This document shows, one piece after another, positions 7,553 through 16,644 of a DNA stretch of 64,000 bases. The DNA is from Deltaproteobacteria bacterium (lineage in GTDB: Bacteria > Desulfobacterota > GWC2-55-46): positions 1-64,000 of the forward strand of contig JACRCL010000003.1 in assembly GCA_016219015.1 (NCBI GenBank), in the 5' to 3' direction. The notes below the pieces were generated by a model. The model ran no database searches. It was not told the origin of the DNA and was given only the letters and a program-made list of their open reading frames with translations. Position 1 is the stretch's first letter, and each line of letters opens with the position of its first letter. Made by a program: the position numbers and the translations under genes.

Positions 7553-8029
7553 CTAAATCCCTTTACCGTCCGGCAGGACGGGACCGCCGGGCGTACCGGC
7601 TGGCGCTGCGGGCGGCGGGGTTACTGCCGAAGGCTCAGGCTTCTGGACCGAGATATTTATCTCCATCGTCTCGTTCCTGACGCTCATGAGTATGTACTCC
7701 CTCAAGATGTCGGGGTCGGCCTTTTCGTATGTCTTTGACGTGTCCCAAACCACGACGAAATTTTCCGTGCCCCTGGCGGGCAGGCGGTCTATCTCGTCGT
7801 ATGCCTCGGTTTCGACCTGAGGGACATGGACCTTCAGGTAGCCTGGCGAGGAGAAGTGTATAAGGACGTTTTCGATGTCATTGTCCGTCTCATTCCTCAC
7901 CTCCCCTTTGCAGAAGACCATGAAGAGCGCCGGGTAGCAGCTCTTTCTTACGAGCGTTATATCATCCCCAGCGCGGCTTAAAACCGGAAGGAGGCAGAAC
8001 GCAAGGGTGAGCAGGATTATCTTTTTCAT
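7553..8029 (-). CDS. secreted hypothetical protein, 158 residues
   Basis: The chosen start (MKKIILLTLAFCLLPVLSRAG) places a classical signal peptide at the very N-terminus. The frame extends 20 codons further upstream to 8089, but that sequence is not protein-like for a leader. The mature part has two cysteines (KSCYPALFMVFCKGEVRNET) that could form a disulfide, then a beta-rich segment resembling a small immunoglobulin-like or FxLYD-type domain (VRNETDNDIENVLIHFSSPG). The tail is Pro/Ala-rich. Its function is unknown, and it is probably periplasmic. Confidence 0.65.
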   Translation of the reverse strand: MKKIILLTLAFCLLPVLSRAGDDITLVRKSCYPALFMVFCKGEVRNETDNDIENVLIHFSSPGYLKVHVPQVETEAYDEIDRLPARGTENFVVVWDTSKTYEKADPDILREYILMSVRNETMEINISVQKPEPSAVTPPPAAPAGTPGGPVLPDGKGI

Positions 8030-8147
8030 ATCCGCCTGATTAAAGGTTAAAGTCCGGAAGCGCGAAAACCCCGTGGGTCGTTGCGTCATGGACAGACATC
8101 ACTGTGCATATTTTATCATTTTCAGATGAAAAATGGATTAGAAATAA

Positions 8148-8290
8148 GGGTGCCTCTAAAAATTAGGAATTTTTTCTGAAGTCAAGGAAGGGCGGAAATA
8201 AAAAACGCAGCATATATGTTAATATGTGAGCATTTTTATTTCCGCGCCTGACGCAGAGGTCAGGAAAAAGAGCAATTTTTAGAGGTAGCC
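8148..8290. repeat. R1 MITE-like palindromic repeat, copy A
   Basis: This is one of seven related elements in the window. The ends are imperfect terminal inverted repeats of the form GGNTRCCTCTAAAAATT, and the interior is itself an imperfect palindrome. ATAA directly flanks the element on both sides, as expected of a 4-bp target-site duplication. It lies between the divergent secreted-protein gene and prmC. Confidence 0.85.
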
Positions 8291-8458
8291 ATAAATGAAT
8301 ACTGGCTAATATTAAGACCCCATGCGGCAAGCTGCGCCCCCGCCATGCCTGTTTAAAAGCGAAGCCCGTCTCCTTGACACGGGCATGACAACTCCTCTAT
8401 ATTGTTAAAAAACGTGCCTCCCGCAATGAACCGGGGGCCGCGCGCGAAGGATAGACCG

Positions 8459-9328
8459 ATGGATGCCGCCGAGGCGCTCGATTGGGCCAAAGAGACGCTT
8501 AAAAAAAATAAGGCCCCTGACCCGGAAGTGGAGGCCGAGTTCCTCCTCTCCCATGTGCTCGATTGCAAGAGGCACGAGCTATACTTAAGCCCCCGGAGGG
8601 TCCTTTCCGGGGATGAGGAGGCCCGTTTGAGGTCATATATGGAAAAAAGGGCACGGCGCGAGCCCGCGCAGTATATCGTCGGGGAGGCCGAGTTCAGGGG
8701 GCTCAGGTTCAAGGTTACCAGGGCAACCCTGATACCCCGGCCCGAAACCGAGCTCCTTGTAGATGAGGCGCTGGACGCGGCGGGACGATTAAAGGCGGAA
8801 AGCCTCACAGCCGTAGACCTGTGCACCGGGAGCGGGTGCATCGCCGTGTCGCTGGCGAAAGAGCTTGCCCGCTCGATAGTCTACGCCACAGACATCTCGG
8901 AGGCCGCGCTCGATGTGGCGAGGGAGAACGCGCGGGCGAACGGGGTGGCCGACAGGGTCAGGTTCCTTCAAGGCGACCTCTTTGGGCCGCTTTCAGGCCT
9001 CGGGGTCGAAGGCAGGGCCGGACTTATAATATCAAACCCGCCTTACGTGTCGAAAAAGGATATGGAAGACCTCGCCCCTGAGATAAAAGACTACGAGCCG
9101 GAGGCCGCGCTCTACGGCGGGGAAGACGGGCTCGACTTCTACAGGAAGATAATCGCCGGGTCGCCTGCTTATCTTGCCCCCGGCGGGTATCTAATAATGG
9201 AGCTGGGCTACGGGCAGGCAGCGGAGGTAAAAGGGCTTGTCTCAAAGACCGGGGCCTTCACAGGGCCTGAGATAAGGAAGGACTATTCGGGCATAGACAG
9301 GGTCCTGAAGGCGCGGCTGAAGGGGTGA
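8459..9328 (+). CDS. prmC: release factor glutamine methyltransferase PrmC
   Basis: PrmC (HemK) methylates the GGQ glutamine of peptide-chain release factors RF1 and RF2. The N-terminal helical domain (residues 1-85) is followed by a Rossmann SAM-binding domain with VDLCTGSGCIAVSLA (motif I). The catalytic NPPY occurs in ISNPPYVSKKDM, and PEAALYGGEDGLDFYR is a family hallmark. The ATG at 8459 is chosen because AAGGA lies at good spacing, giving 289 residues, close to the usual 280-290. A TTG-initiated extension to 8402 is possible but adds an unconserved leader. prfA is not adjacent. Confidence 0.93.
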   Translation: MDAAEALDWAKETLKKNKAPDPEVEAEFLLSHVLDCKRHELYLSPRRVLSGDEEARLRSYMEKRARREPAQYIVGEAEFRGLRFKVTRATLIPRPETELLVDEALDAAGRLKAESLTAVDLCTGSGCIAVSLAKELARSIVYATDISEAALDVARENARANGVADRVRFLQGDLFGPLSGLGVEGRAGLIISNPPYVSKKDMEDLAPEIKDYEPEAALYGGEDGLDFYRKIIAGSPAYLAPGGYLIMELGYGQAAEVKGLVSKTGAFTGPEIRKDYSGIDRVLKARLKG

Positions 9329-9416
9329 GGTGGATGAGCGAGGTTCATTCCGCAGCGCCTGGCAGCGCGCAAGAAGGCCTTTGCTAAAAATAACATTCTT
9401 TGGTATTACGAATTTC

Positions 9417-9473
9417 CGGGTTCAGGTTACAAACCTGAACCCGCTTTGTTGGGTTACGCTCCGCTAACCCAAC
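9417..9473. repeat. two short hairpins downstream of prmC
   Basis: The first hairpin has 11-bp arms (CGGGTTCAGGT and complement) around TACAA. The second is the dispersed GTTGGGTTA-CTCC-TAACCCAAC palindrome, also present near 26417-26442. The first motif recurs at about 46681-46707. They may act as terminators but have poor T tracts. Confidence 0.55.
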
Positions 9474-9523
9474 CTACCCTGCTTGTACAAAAAAGATAAT
9501 CCCCAAAAAAACAGCGGAAGCGC

Positions 9524-10900
9524 CTAATTGTTCATTATCTCCAGGTGCTTGCACTTCTCCCAGAGCGTCTTTCTCGACACGCCGAGGAGCTTCGCGGCAA
9601 GGCTTTTATTCCCCTTCGTCTCCTCAAGCACCTTTGTTATATACTGCTTCTCGAATTCCTTTATCGCCTTCGAAAGGTGCTCGTAGTTGCGGATGTTGCT
9701 TATCGCCTTGAAGCAGTCCCCCAGGCTCGATATCTCCTCTGAGAGGTCCCACGGCTGGACCTCTTCGCCCCTGCCCATGACCACGGCCCTCTCGATGGTG
9801 TTCTCAAGCTCCCTGACGTTGCCGGGGAAGGGGTATTTGAGGAGTATCTCCATCGCATCCATGGATATGCCCTTTATGGGCTTCTTGTACTGCCCGGCGA
9901 AATATTTAAAGAAGTGGTTGGCCAAAAGCATTATGTCGCCCTGCCTCTCCCGCAACGGCGGCAGCGTTATCGGCACGACGTTAAGGCGGTAGTAGAGGTC
10001 CTCCCTGAACGCGCCCGACTTGACCTCTTTCTTAAGGTCCCTCTGGGTGGCGCAGATTATCCTCACGTCGACGCTTATGGTCTCCGTGCCGCCGAGCCTT
10101 TCGAACTTCTTCTCCTGGAGCACGCGCAGGAGTTTCACCTGTATGGCCGGGGATATCTCGCCGACCTCGTCGAGGAAAAAGGTCCCCTTGTCCGCAAGCT
10201 CGAACCTGCCCTTTTTCTGCTTTACGGCCCCGGTGAAGGCGCCCTTCTCGTACCCGAAGAGCTCGGCCTCGAGGAGCGTTTCCGGCAGGGCGGCGCAGCT
10301 TATCTTCACGAACGGCTCGTTCCTGCGCGGGCTGTTGTAGTGTATGGCGTTGGCGATAAGCTCTTTGCCGGTGCCGCTTTCGCCGAGTATCAGCACGGTG
10401 GAGTCGGTCTGCGAGACTATCTTCACCTTCTCGAACGTCTCGTTCATCCTCTCGCTCTTGCCGATGATGCCGCTGAAGTCGTAGCGCCCCTCGACCTGCT
10501 CTTTCAACAGGACGTTCTCTTCCTCGAGCTCCCTGACCCTCACTATCCTCTTTACCATCAGCAGGAGCTCGTCCATGGAAAAGGGCTTCGTTACATAGTC
10601 GTACGCCCCGTTCCTCATCGCCTCCACGGCCGTATCGACGGAGCCGTAGGCGGTTATGAATATGACCATGGTATCGGGCGAGTACCTCTTGCAGGCCTTC
10701 AACACCTCTATGCCGTCGAGGTCCGGCAGGCGCAGGTCCGTTATGACGATATCGAAGGCGTTGTCCCTGAAAAGGGTTATGCCCTCCTTGCCGAGCCCGG
10801 TCTCTGAAACCGCGCAGCCCTCGTCCTTTAGCGCGTCGCCTATCGAAATCCTCATCAGCGGCTCGTCGTCTATTATGAGTATTTTCGGGACCCTTGACAA
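9524..10900 (-). CDS. NtrC-family sigma-54-dependent response regulator
   Basis: The protein has three domains. Residues 1-120 are a receiver domain (phospho-acceptor Asp in DIVITDLRLP, Lys in YVTKPFS). About 140-370 is an AAA+ ATPase with GESGTGKE (Walker A) and the sigma-54 contact loop GAFTGA. Residues 415-458 are a Fis-type HTH (NKSLAAKLLGVSRKTLWEK). It activates RNA polymerase carrying sigma-54 when phosphorylated. The start is TTG, only four bases after the stop of the sensor kinase gene, so the two form a two-component operon. Target genes are not evident here. Confidence 0.95.
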   Translation of the reverse strand: MSRVPKILIIDDEPLMRISIGDALKDEGCAVSETGLGKEGITLFRDNAFDIVITDLRLPDLDGIEVLKACKRYSPDTMVIFITAYGSVDTAVEAMRNGAYDYVTKPFSMDELLLMVKRIVRVRELEEENVLLKEQVEGRYDFSGIIGKSERMNETFEKVKIVSQTDSTVLILGESGTGKELIANAIHYNSPRRNEPFVKISCAALPETLLEAELFGYEKGAFTGAVKQKKGRFELADKGTFFLDEVGEISPAIQVKLLRVLQEKKFERLGGTETISVDVRIICATQRDLKKEVKSGAFREDLYYRLNVVPITLPPLRERQGDIMLLANHFFKYFAGQYKKPIKGISMDAMEILLKYPFPGNVRELENTIERAVVMGRGEEVQPWDLSEEISSLGDCFKAISNIRNYEHLSKAIKEFEKQYITKVLEETKGNKSLAAKLLGVSRKTLWEKCKHLEIMNN

Positions 10901-10904
10901 ATCT

Positions 10905-13157
10905 TCAGACCCTCTCCAGGTTGATGGGGAGGAACACCTTGAAGACCGTGCCCCGCCCCGCGCGGCTCTCGACCTCTATCCTTCCCTTGTGACGTTCAAT
11001 TATACCACGGCTCACGGAAAGCCCCAAACCCGTGCCCTTGCCGACGCCCTTTGTGGTGAAGAACGGGTCGAATATCCTCGGCAGGTTCTGCGGGGGTATG
11101 CCGCAGCCGTTGTCCGCCACCTCTATGCAGTACCAGCTGCCCTCGAAGCGGGTCGATACCTCTATGAGCCCCTCGCCCTCCACGGCCTGCACCGCGTTCA
11201 GTATCAGGTTCACCAGTATCTGCTCTATCTGGTGCCTGTCCACGAGGATGGAGGGCAGGCCCTGCCCGAGGTTCTTCACAAGCCTTACGTCCCTGCCCTT
11301 TATCGAATGGACGAACAGAGGTATTACCCCCTCTATCATGCCGTTTATGTCGGTTAGGCTCAGCTCGGGGACGTGCTGCTGCGAGAAATCAAGGAGCTGC
11401 CTTACGATGTTCTGCACCCTCTTTATGCCGTCCTCCATGAAGTCCAGGTACTCTTCCTTCCTCTCGTCCGTGAGCTTCCTTCTCTTGAAGTTGTAGAAGC
11501 AGTTTAATATCCCGCCGAGAGGGTTATTTATCTCGTGGGCGAGCCCGGCGGCGAGCTGGCCCACGGCCGCGAGCTTCTCGCTCGAAAGTATCGACGCCTC
11601 AAGCTCCTTTTTCTTCGTTATGTCCTCGGCCATCCAGACCACGTAGTCGGCCTCCCTGCCCTTCCCGGAAAGTATCGGGAAGATGCTCGTGCTTAAGTAC
11701 AGGTCCCTGCCGTCCCTGGCGGTTATTTTCTGCTCGAGGCTGCGCGCCTCGCCGGTGTCGAAGACGCCGTCTATGAGCTTGTCGAGCCCCTTTTTAAGCT
11801 CGAGGTTCCTAAGATGCGCTATGAAATTAAGGTCGAAGCAGTCCTCGGAGCTGCAGTTGCATATCGGGCAGGGCTCCACGGAGTGCCTGTTCCAGGCCAC
11901 AATGGATAAGTTCCTCTCCAAGACGTAGAGGCAGTACGGGAGGCTGTTGATTATCGATTCGATCAGGTTCTTCTGCTGGCGCAGGTGCACCTGGCTCTGG
12001 GATATCCTCTCCTCGTTGTCGCGCAGGTTCCTTACCATCATGTCGAAGGTCCGGGCAAGCTCCGCTATCTCGTCGTTCCACTTCGGCACGCCGGCCCTTA
12101 TGTCGAGGTTCCCGGAGGAGACGAGCTGGGCCTTCTTCGTAAGCGACTTTATCGGGCGCGTTATCATGTAGGTTATGAGGTAGGCGACGCCCGTTGCAAG
12201 GAAGAGCCCTACAAGCGCGATCGTGGTGACGGCCTTGATGTTCTTGTACTGGAGCTCGACGAACTTCTCCTTGGGCACGCCCACGAAAAGGGAGCCTATT
12301 ATTCTCCCTTCGGAGTCGAGTATCGGGTCAAAGGCGGTTATGTAGTACCTGTGGGCTATGGAGGTCTCCCCCCTGAAACCCTTATTGCTGTTTATCTCCT
12401 CGAGGACGTTGGCGGGTATCATGTGGCCTATCGTCCTCTCCCCCACCTCGTTAACCACGTTCGTGGCTATCTGGATGTTGTTCATGGCGATGGTCACGAG
12501 CGACCCCGGTATGGAATAGGCAAGCGCGTCGGATACGAACGCGTCGTTGTTCATGAGGTCCCCGGAGATTATCGCCCCGGCGACGTTCTCGTCCCTGTCC
12601 ATGACCGGCGTGACGACAAGGAGCATCATGCCGTCCTTGAGCACGTACTCCCCGCCCTCGGAGGCCACCGGGACAGCCGCGGCTTCGTCGATGCCTTCTT
12701 CCTTGAGGACTTCGTACGGGACTATTTCGGTTGAGATGAAAGAGGTCTTCTTCTGGAGCGCCTTCTCGACGAGGCCGTTAAAGGAGAGCCTGTACCCCGA
12801 AGAGGGCGTGCTGCTCGATGCTATCGTGCGGGCGTTCTTATCGACGACGGCCCAGAGGTCCACGTAGGGCCTGTGCTTCTTCCAGAGGGAGAGCTGGCTC
12901 CTCAGGAACTCCCTGTCCTTTTTTACTATCGCGTCTTTTATGTATATCTCGGTGGAGGCCTGGAGCATGCCGTACTGCATCTGGTAGGCCCTCGCGTAAT
13001 ACTGCATCCACGCGGCCTTCAGGTTGTTGTTGATGGTCTCCTGCGCGTCGTCTTTTTTGCTGCTGCTTATGATGGCGGTCGTAAGTATGGCCAGAAGGAT
13101 AGTGGGCAGGAGCGTGACCGCGAGGAACGAGAGTATCAGTTTGCTGCCGATGTTCAT
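10905..13157 (-). CDS. membrane sensor histidine kinase (CACHE-HAMP-PAS)
   Basis: Domain order in the 750 residues is: TM1 (about 6-28), a large periplasmic double-CACHE-like sensor (about 40-305), TM2 (about 310-332), HAMP, a PAS domain, HisKA with the phospho-acceptor His541 in [13 protein letters not shown], and HATPase ([18 protein letters not shown]). It phosphorylates the regulator encoded immediately downstream. The PAS domain contains a cysteine cluster at residues 430, 433, 435 and 440 ([11 protein letters not shown]), unusual for a plain PAS and possibly a metal or Fe-S site (inference). The periplasmic domain suggests a small-molecule ligand of unknown identity. Confidence 0.93.
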   Translation of the reverse strand: MNIGSKLILSFLAVTLLPTILLAILTTAIISSSKKDDAQETINNNLKAAWMQYYARAYQMQYGMLQASTEIYIKDAIVKKDREFLRSQLSLWKKHRPYVDLWAVVDKNARTIASSSTPSSGYRLSFNGLVEKALQKKTSFISTEIVPYEVLKEEGIDEAAAVPVASEGGEYVLKDGMMLLVVTPVMDRDENVAGAIISGDLMNNDAFVSDALAYSIPGSLVTIAMNNIQIATNVVNEVGERTIGHMIPANVLEEINSNKGFRGETSIAHRYYITAFDPILDSEGRIIGSLFVGVPKEKFVELQYKNIKAVTTIALVGLFLATGVAYLITYMITRPIKSLTKKAQLVSSGNLDIRAGVPKWNDEIAELARTFDMMVRNLRDNEERISQSQVHLRQQKNLIESIINSLPYCLYVLERNLSIVAWNRHSVEPCPICNCSSEDCFDLNFIAHLRNLELKKGLDKLIDGVFDTGEARSLEQKITARDGRDLYLSTSIFPILSGKGREADYVVWMAEDITKKKELEASILSSEKLAAVGQLAAGLAHEINNPLGGILNCFYNFKRRKLTDERKEEYLDFMEDGIKRVQNIVRQLLDFSQQHVPELSLTDINGMIEGVIPLFVHSIKGRDVRLVKNLGQGLPSILVDRHQIEQILVNLILNAVQAVEGEGLIEVSTRFEGSWYCIEVADNGCGIPPQNLPRIFDPFFTTKGVGKGTGLGLSVSRGIIERHKGRIEVESRAGRGTVFKVFLPINLERV

Positions 13158-13216
13158 CTATTAAGTGCCTTCTCGTGGGCGGGGAGGCCGGTTTGAACAC
13201 ACATAGCGAGCGCTTC

Positions 13217-13306
13217 CCCGCTGCTTGCAGCAGCGGGGTCAAGCGAGCGAATCGAAATCGAAATTTTCCTTATGTGTCGAAGATTCCCCGCGGCTTGCCG
13301 CGGGGA
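13217..13306. repeat. pair of CCCCGC...GCGGGG hairpins
   Basis: Two short palindromes, CCCCGCTGC/GCAGCGGGG and CCCCGCGGC/GCCGCGGGG, lie upstream of the sensor kinase gene. Similar hairpins occur at 15572-15593. No coding capacity is seen, and a regulatory role is not shown. Confidence 0.5.
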
Positions 13307-13353
13307 GCTTCAAGGGGCCGGCTTTGATTTAACAGGCTCGGCAAAAACTATTT

Positions 13354-13444
13354 CAACGTCATTATGAGCATGGCGAAGAATCTCAGGGCTAAAGAAATCT
13401 ACAAACTCAGATTCTTCGTCGCCTTCGGCTCCTCAGAATGACAA
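13354..13444. repeat. R2 'cattctga' repeat, copy 1
   Basis: This is an imperfect palindrome whose ends read GTCATTATGAGCATGGCGAA and TCGGCTCCTCAGAATGAC. It belongs to the R2 family, found seven times in the window. Confidence 0.75.
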
Positions 13445-13555
13445 CCTTGGGGACTGCATCCTGTTAAATGAAATAACAAAAAACCCTATTAAAATTAGGA
13501 TATTATAAAAGCTCTGCAAAGTCAAGGAAGGCACGAGTGCCCTGAAATGAAAGGA

Positions 13556-13581
13556 GGGGAGGCCTGTTGCCGGGCCTCCCC
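13556..13581 (-). terminator. intrinsic terminator after the 31-residue gene
   Basis: A perfect 9-bp stem (GGGGAGGCC/GGCCTCCCC) is followed on the minus strand by TCCTTTCATTTC, a weak T tract. It begins about 26 bp past the stop of the small membrane peptide gene. Confidence 0.65.
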
Positions 13582-13606
13582 TGTGTGAGGGTTTGATAAA
13601 GCAGGG

Positions 13607-13702
13607 TTAGAAAGCGTAGAAGGGTATTACTGAGATGGCTATAGCTGACAGAGTGGCAAGCACTACTATCACATGAAGCTTATCGAACCTGTTTGTTTTC
13701 AT
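13607..13702 (-). CDS. single-pass membrane peptide, 31 residues
   Basis: The frame begins MKTNRFDKLHVIVVLATLSA and continues AIAISVIPFYAF. A strong TGGAGGTGAAT ribosome-binding site precedes the ATG, a TATAAT-like -10 box lies at 13744-13749 upstream, and a GC-rich hairpin follows the stop. A short basic N-terminus and one 20-residue hydrophobic helix make it a plausible inner-membrane small protein. It resembles no named family that I recognise. It stands alone between the kinase and NlpC/P60 genes. Confidence 0.6.
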   Translation of the reverse strand: MKTNRFDKLHVIVVLATLSAIAISVIPFYAF

Positions 13703-13870
13703 ATTCACCTCCAAGGCAGAAACAGTTGAAGCATTACGCCTAAATTATACATTTTCAAGATTAAAGAGAGATTAGAAAGAAGATGATAAAATTGCATTTT
13801 TAGTTATATTAGTTGGTTTTTGAGGCGTTTTTTTTAAGAAATGGGGGTATCGGGTGAGTTTTTTAGGATT

Positions 13871-15256
13871 TCAGATGCCGGATGACGGGTCAGGCGGCGC
13901 GCCCTCGTAACCGGGCCGTCCATCAGGGGCTGAGGGCACGAGCACCTCGTTTACGCTCCTTATCCTCTTTTTAAGCGGGCCGGCCTTTGAGCGGCGGCCG
14001 AGGTCGAGGTCTGTGACGGCGACCCTGTTTATGACCTTGAGCCTGGACTTCTCGACGTAGCCGTATACCTGGTGTATGACGTAGGGCCTGTTGTCCCTCT
14101 CGCCTATGTAGAGCATTATGTGGCCCTTAAGCCCGAGAAGCGTTATGCCCGGCTCGGCGTTCGAGAGCGCGTCCTGTATATCTCCTTCCGGGTAATCCCA
14201 GTCAGCCAGCACCTCGCCGATGGACCTCTGGTCCCTTGAGTTCCGGGGGAGCCTTATGCCCATCGAGGCGAAAAGGTCCTTTATGAACACGGAGCAGTCG
14301 CGCTTTCCGTCCTTGCCGCCCCAGCCGTACTCTTCGCCCAGCATCTTGAAGGCCTGCTCTATCACGTTCCTTTTAGTATAAGGCAGGAAGCCCTCGTTCA
14401 CGTCAGCGCCTTTTTTCACATAGCCGTCGGCCCATATGACGGACCCGTCCGTGCCCGCTTTCGGGAACCTGACGATATAAGGGCCGTCCGCGCCCCCGGC
14501 CTCCCTCATGTCAAGGACCGCGCCCATCGGGACGGTCCCGAGAAGGGTCTTGAACCTGCCGTCCCCGTACACCTTGACCTTGCTGCCTGTTACTACAAGC
14601 GGGGCCCACGGGCCGCTGTTTTCGTTCTCCATGGCATCGTCCACGAGCGCGACCTTATCGAGCCTTATCCAGCCACGCACCGTCGAGGTCTGGAAAAACC
14701 CCCACCTCCCGTCCCTGCTTACGTGAAGGAGGGCCGCCCTTTCAGTCGGGTAGACGCTCGAGTACTGGAACGCGTCGAAGCCTTTTTTCGCCGGGCTCAC
14801 AAGGACAGGCTCGTCCGTGGGGAACGCTCTTACGTCGGCCCTATCTATGACGACGCAGGGCCTCACCTCGTTTACGCCGTCAACGCCGCCGAGGTCCATG
14901 TTCTCGAATATGGCGTCGAAGAACGCACCCTTCAAGCGCCTGCCGCGCGCGTCATACCTCTTTGCGTCCGTCGAAGGCATGGGGTCGTGGAGGAGCCATT
15001 CCGTCAAAGGCCCGCCAAAGACCGTTTTCGGCAGCCTGTCGAGGTCGGCCATCTGGCCGTTCCGGCTTATTATGATATCGTTTAGCTCTTCTATGCCGCT
15101 CGCCCCGAGTATGATCTCGTCCGGGGATTTGAGCCTTCCTACCCAGTACGAGGCCCTGTTGACGGGAGAAGCGAAAGAAAAAGGAGGGAATGCGAAGACA
15201 AACAGCATTATGGGGAGAACGGCTTTAAGCATCTTTATACCCGGCACCCGGCGCAT
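13871..15256 (-). CDS. secreted SH3-domain NlpC/P60 endopeptidase
   Basis: After a signal peptide (LPIMLFVFAFPPFSFAS) the 461-residue protein has an N-terminal region and two SH3b-like segments (about 120-290). The C-terminal NlpC/P60 cysteine peptidase domain has Cys321 in RDCSVFIKDLF and the catalytic His in GHIMLYIGERD. Such enzymes cleave gamma-D-glutamyl-diamino acid bonds in peptidoglycan stems, and SH3b domains bind the wall. The order SH3-SH3-NlpC/P60 matches dipeptidyl-peptidase VI-like proteins. A second in-frame ATG at 15232 (MLKAVLP) would give a tighter signal peptide. Neither start has a clear ribosome-binding site. Confidence 0.85.
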   Translation of the reverse strand: MRRVPGIKMLKAVLPIMLFVFAFPPFSFASPVNRASYWVGRLKSPDEIILGASGIEELNDIIISRNGQMADLDRLPKTVFGGPLTEWLLHDPMPSTDAKRYDARGRRLKGAFFDAIFENMDLGGVDGVNEVRPCVVIDRADVRAFPTDEPVLVSPAKKGFDAFQYSSVYPTERAALLHVSRDGRWGFFQTSTVRGWIRLDKVALVDDAMENENSGPWAPLVVTGSKVKVYGDGRFKTLLGTVPMGAVLDMREAGGADGPYIVRFPKAGTDGSVIWADGYVKKGADVNEGFLPYTKRNVIEQAFKMLGEEYGWGGKDGKRDCSVFIKDLFASMGIRLPRNSRDQRSIGEVLADWDYPEGDIQDALSNAEPGITLLGLKGHIMLYIGERDNRPYVIHQVYGYVEKSRLKVINRVAVTDLDLGRRSKAGPLKKRIRSVNEVLVPSAPDGRPGYEGAPPDPSSGI

Positions 15257-15371
15257 ATTGTACTATTGGATGTTGAAAAAGTCCATCCATGGCTTTTTCA
15301 TCTCACGAATTACTCGATTTTTCAAATCTCGTTATTCGGGCAATCCATTGAATGGGTATGCCAGCCGCAAT

Positions 15372-15593
15372 CCCGTCGCTTTGGCGGCGGGTCAAGGCTG
15401 GCAAATAAAAATGACCCTCCGTACCATCAAAATTCTCCGTCATTTATGGCGGAGAATTTTGATCGGGTGCTCGGCGGAATCCCGCCCTTTTAAGGGCGGG
15501 TCAAAGCCGAGCTATATAAAAGGCAAGACCTTGCCGACAATCCCCGCCATTTATGGCGGGGTAATTGAATCTCCCCGCAGCAAGCTGCGGGGA
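15372..15593. repeat. cluster of five short hairpins in a gene-free stretch
   Basis: The gap 15257-15864 holds no convincing gene. It contains CCCGTCGC/GCGGCGGG-type pairing at 15372-15391 and a perfect 13-bp stem at 15427-15462 (TCAAAATTCTCCG). Three more palindromes follow: 15481-15500 (CCCGCCCTT), 15542-15561 (CCCCGCCAT) and 15572-15593 (TCCCCGCAGC). A partial R3 end (GAAAAAGTCCATC) lies near 15270-15285. The purpose is unknown. Confidence 0.6.
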
Positions 15594-15864
15594 ATCTTCG
15601 AAGCGCATCTGAAAATACGATGTCTTGATACACGCGCCCGCACATCGGCATTATAATGGAATAAGAGGGATAAGGCTGTGACAAAAGGCCCACGGCCTTC
15701 CCCCTCGGCATGGTTATCTGCCTGATGGTTTGGAGTCGGGATGGAACTCTTCGATTATATCACTGGAAAGCGGAATGACATTTTATGGAATGGGAAATGG
15801 ACGCGGAGGCGGGCCGACGCAAAAGTTATTTATCCGCGGGATGGGCGCTTCCGGCCTTCAAGAC

Positions 15865-16284
15865 CTAATCCCGCTTATCGCCTTCCTCAGCCCGGAGGAT
15901 GAAAGCGCCGAGGGCCTTGTCGGACCCGCCGATATGGTTTATCAGCCAATTGACGATGCGTCTCTGCACCTTTATCACGTCGGCCGTTGAGACGCGGCCC
16001 CTGCACTCGTCCTTAAACCTTGTGAAGTCCTCCATGAGGCCCGTGTGCTCTGCTATATGGGCGATGGCGCCGGGGAAGTCATACTTGCCCATCGCCTTCT
16101 CTTCCGACTCGAAGTGCACGACGAAATAATCGCCGATGAACCTGATGAGGTTCAGCACCTCTTCCTTGCCCCTGCCGACGCTCATGGCGTCAAGGAGACT
16201 GTTTATCCTTTTAAAAAGCTCCTTATGCTGCCTGTCCTGCCAGTCTACGCCGGTGGATAGGTTTTTGCTCCACTCTATCGCCAT
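15865..16284 (-). CDS. bacteriohemerythrin
   Basis: This 139-residue single-domain hemerythrin has the full set of di-iron ligands: His in QHKELF, HFESEE (His and Glu), HIAEHTGLMEDF, and His/Asp in NHIGGSDKALG. It would bind O2 reversibly in the cytoplasm, acting as an oxygen store, carrier or sensor under low-oxygen conditions. The N-terminal WSKNLSTGVDWQDRQH is typical of the family. The ribosome-binding site is weak. It stands alone, with nothing recognisable between its stop and the hairpin cluster. Confidence 0.93.
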   Translation of the reverse strand: MAIEWSKNLSTGVDWQDRQHKELFKRINSLLDAMSVGRGKEEVLNLIRFIGDYFVVHFESEEKAMGKYDFPGAIAHIAEHTGLMEDFTRFKDECRGRVSTADVIKVQRRIVNWLINHIGGSDKALGAFILRAEEGDKRD

Positions 16285-16584
16285 AAAAATACCCTATACC
16301 GGCTAAATACCGGCTAAGCTGATTTTTATATATTATAAAATAGACGGACCGAAAAGGGAAGGATTTAATACGAAAGCGTGAGATAATCCTATTAAACTTG
16401 AACCCGCAAGGGTATATCCAGTGGAGTACGACGGATTATAAAGTCTTATTGACTTCGTATCAGCAAGAAAAATAAAGGGCAGTTTAGGGTCTTGCCCGGG
16501 ACCTTATATGGCATCCGTCACTGCAATGCGCAACCCTCGGGACTTTGAAGCGCTTCATAAGCTCACCTCCCGTCTCCTTGTGGT

Positions 16585-16643
16585 TTAAAAATTGTTCTTT
16601 TTCCTGGCCTCTTCAGAAAAAATTCCTGATTTTTGAGGCACCC
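16585..16643. repeat. R1 repeat, internally deleted copy G
   Basis: Only the outer parts of R1 remain: TTAAAAATTGTTCTTTTTCC on one side and CAGAAAAAATTCCTGATTTT plus GAGGCACCC on the other, fused with the core lost. It ends immediately before the stop codon of the PDZ-Spy gene. The rest of the gap 16285-16644 shows nothing recognisable. Confidence 0.7.
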
Positions 16644-16644
16644 T

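Noticed and set aside
9914..10807. A 297-codon open frame on the plus strand
   Set aside because: It lies wholly antisense to the NtrC-type regulator, whose motifs are intact; long antisense frames are common at this GC.
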